Positions 12,589-12,680 of a DNA stretch of 12,680 nt are shown here, one piece after another. A model generated the notes under the pieces. The model was not told the DNA's origin and made no database searches. It was given only the letters and a program-made list of their open reading frames with translations. Each line of letters starts with the position of its first letter. Position 1 is the first letter of the stretch. The stretch is taken from contig DXJA01000326.1 in the NCBI GenBank assembly GCA_019056875.1, forward strand, positions 1-12,680, written 5' to 3'. Source of the DNA: Candidatus Jordarchaeum madagascarense (GTDB taxonomy: Archaea > Asgardarchaeota > Jordiarchaeia > Jordiarchaeales > Jordiarchaeaceae). Made by a program: the position numbers and the translations under genes.

Positions 12589-12603
12589 GTTTATATTTTT
12601 ATT
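12589..12603 (-). promoter_or_regulatory. second TATA-like element upstream of hsp20
   Basis: The plus-strand 15-mer GTTTATATTTTTATT is identical to that before secY. It lies about 125 bases upstream of the hsp20 start, in a gene-free AT-rich stretch (12511-12648). It could be a distal promoter or chance. Confidence 0.2.
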
Positions 12604-12648
12604 TGTGCTTCTGTTGTCTCTTTAATTTTCTGTCTGGTATTGATGGGG

Positions 12649-12680
12649 TTTTTTTTTTTTTTCAAGCAGAAGACGGCATA
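12649..12680. other. Illumina P7 adapter remnant with poly-T at the sequence end
   Basis: Bases 12663-12680 read CAAGCAGAAGACGGCATA, identical to the first 18 bases of the Illumina P7 adapter. They are preceded by 14 T (12649-12662). On the other strand this is adapter followed by poly-A, the pattern seen when a read runs past the adapter. It is not genomic; sequence next to it should be treated with caution. Confidence 0.95.

Noticed and set aside
1..12680. CRISPR arrays, insertion sequences, attachment sites or replication origin repeats
   Set aside because: No regularly spaced repeats, transposase genes, terminal repeats or origin boxes were seen in any part of the window.

Overview
This window is an archaeal ribosomal-protein and transcription/translation housekeeping cluster. 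The evidence is archaeal or eukaryote-type proteins throughout: L14e, L34e, L18e, RNA polymerase subunits D and N, Cbf5, an AdkA-type adenylate kinase, a DUF106 (Ylp1/EMC3-like) membrane protein, archaeal SecY and an archaeal-type Hsp20. There are also bulge-helix-bulge (BHB) introns and archaeal TATA-like promoters. A cbf5 intron, a multi-intron tRNA and an RpoD with two complete [4Fe-4S] motifs together point to a TACK-side lineage, for example Bathyarchaeia. That placement is inference only.

Layout: every protein gene is on the minus strand, so transcription runs from high to low coordinates. Reading that way: hsp20 (12464-11946), rpl15, secY, adkA, DUF106, rpl34e, cmk, rpl14e, cbf5 (two exons, 6794-5752). 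A plus-strand tRNA-Ser(GGA), 5581-5724, then converges on cbf5. Next come rps13, rps4, rps11, rpoD, rpl18e, rpl13, rps9, rpoN, rps2, and a mevalonate kinase gene cut by the left edge. No gene-free stretch exceeds 300 bases; the longest are about 200-230 bases (5370-5580, 11066-11296, 11738-11945, 12465-12680).

The most notable content is RNA splicing. The cbf5 frame is broken by a 32-base insertion (6534-6565) that folds into a textbook BHB motif. Its removal restores the catalytic GTLDP motif exactly, splitting the catalytic Asp codon. The neighbouring tRNA-Ser(GGA) only folds if three introns are removed, one each in the D-loop, at 29/30 and at 37/38; the last two have clear 3-4-3 BHB geometry. 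Within about 1 kb there are thus four substrates for the archaeal splicing endonuclease.

Other points: RpoD has eight ferredoxin-type cysteines; SecY has enlarged loops and is about 100 residues longer than usual; L13 has a charged N-terminal extension; and nine of nineteen protein genes appear to start with TTG or GTG. Third-codon-position and strand composition flips abruptly inside secY (near 10888) and again around cbf5-rpl14e, suggesting mosaic history or an assembly join. Two features look like data artefacts: a one-base frameshift in an A8 tract in the mevalonate kinase gene, and the last 18 bases, which match the Illumina P7 adapter next to a 14-T run.

Functionally, the genes join ribosome assembly (S2, S4, S9, S11, S13, L13, L14e, L15, L18e, L34e), RNA polymerase (D, N), RNA modification (Cbf5), nucleotide kinases (Cmk, AdkA), membrane protein insertion (SecY, DUF106), a chaperone (Hsp20) and isoprenoid lipid synthesis (mevalonate kinase).
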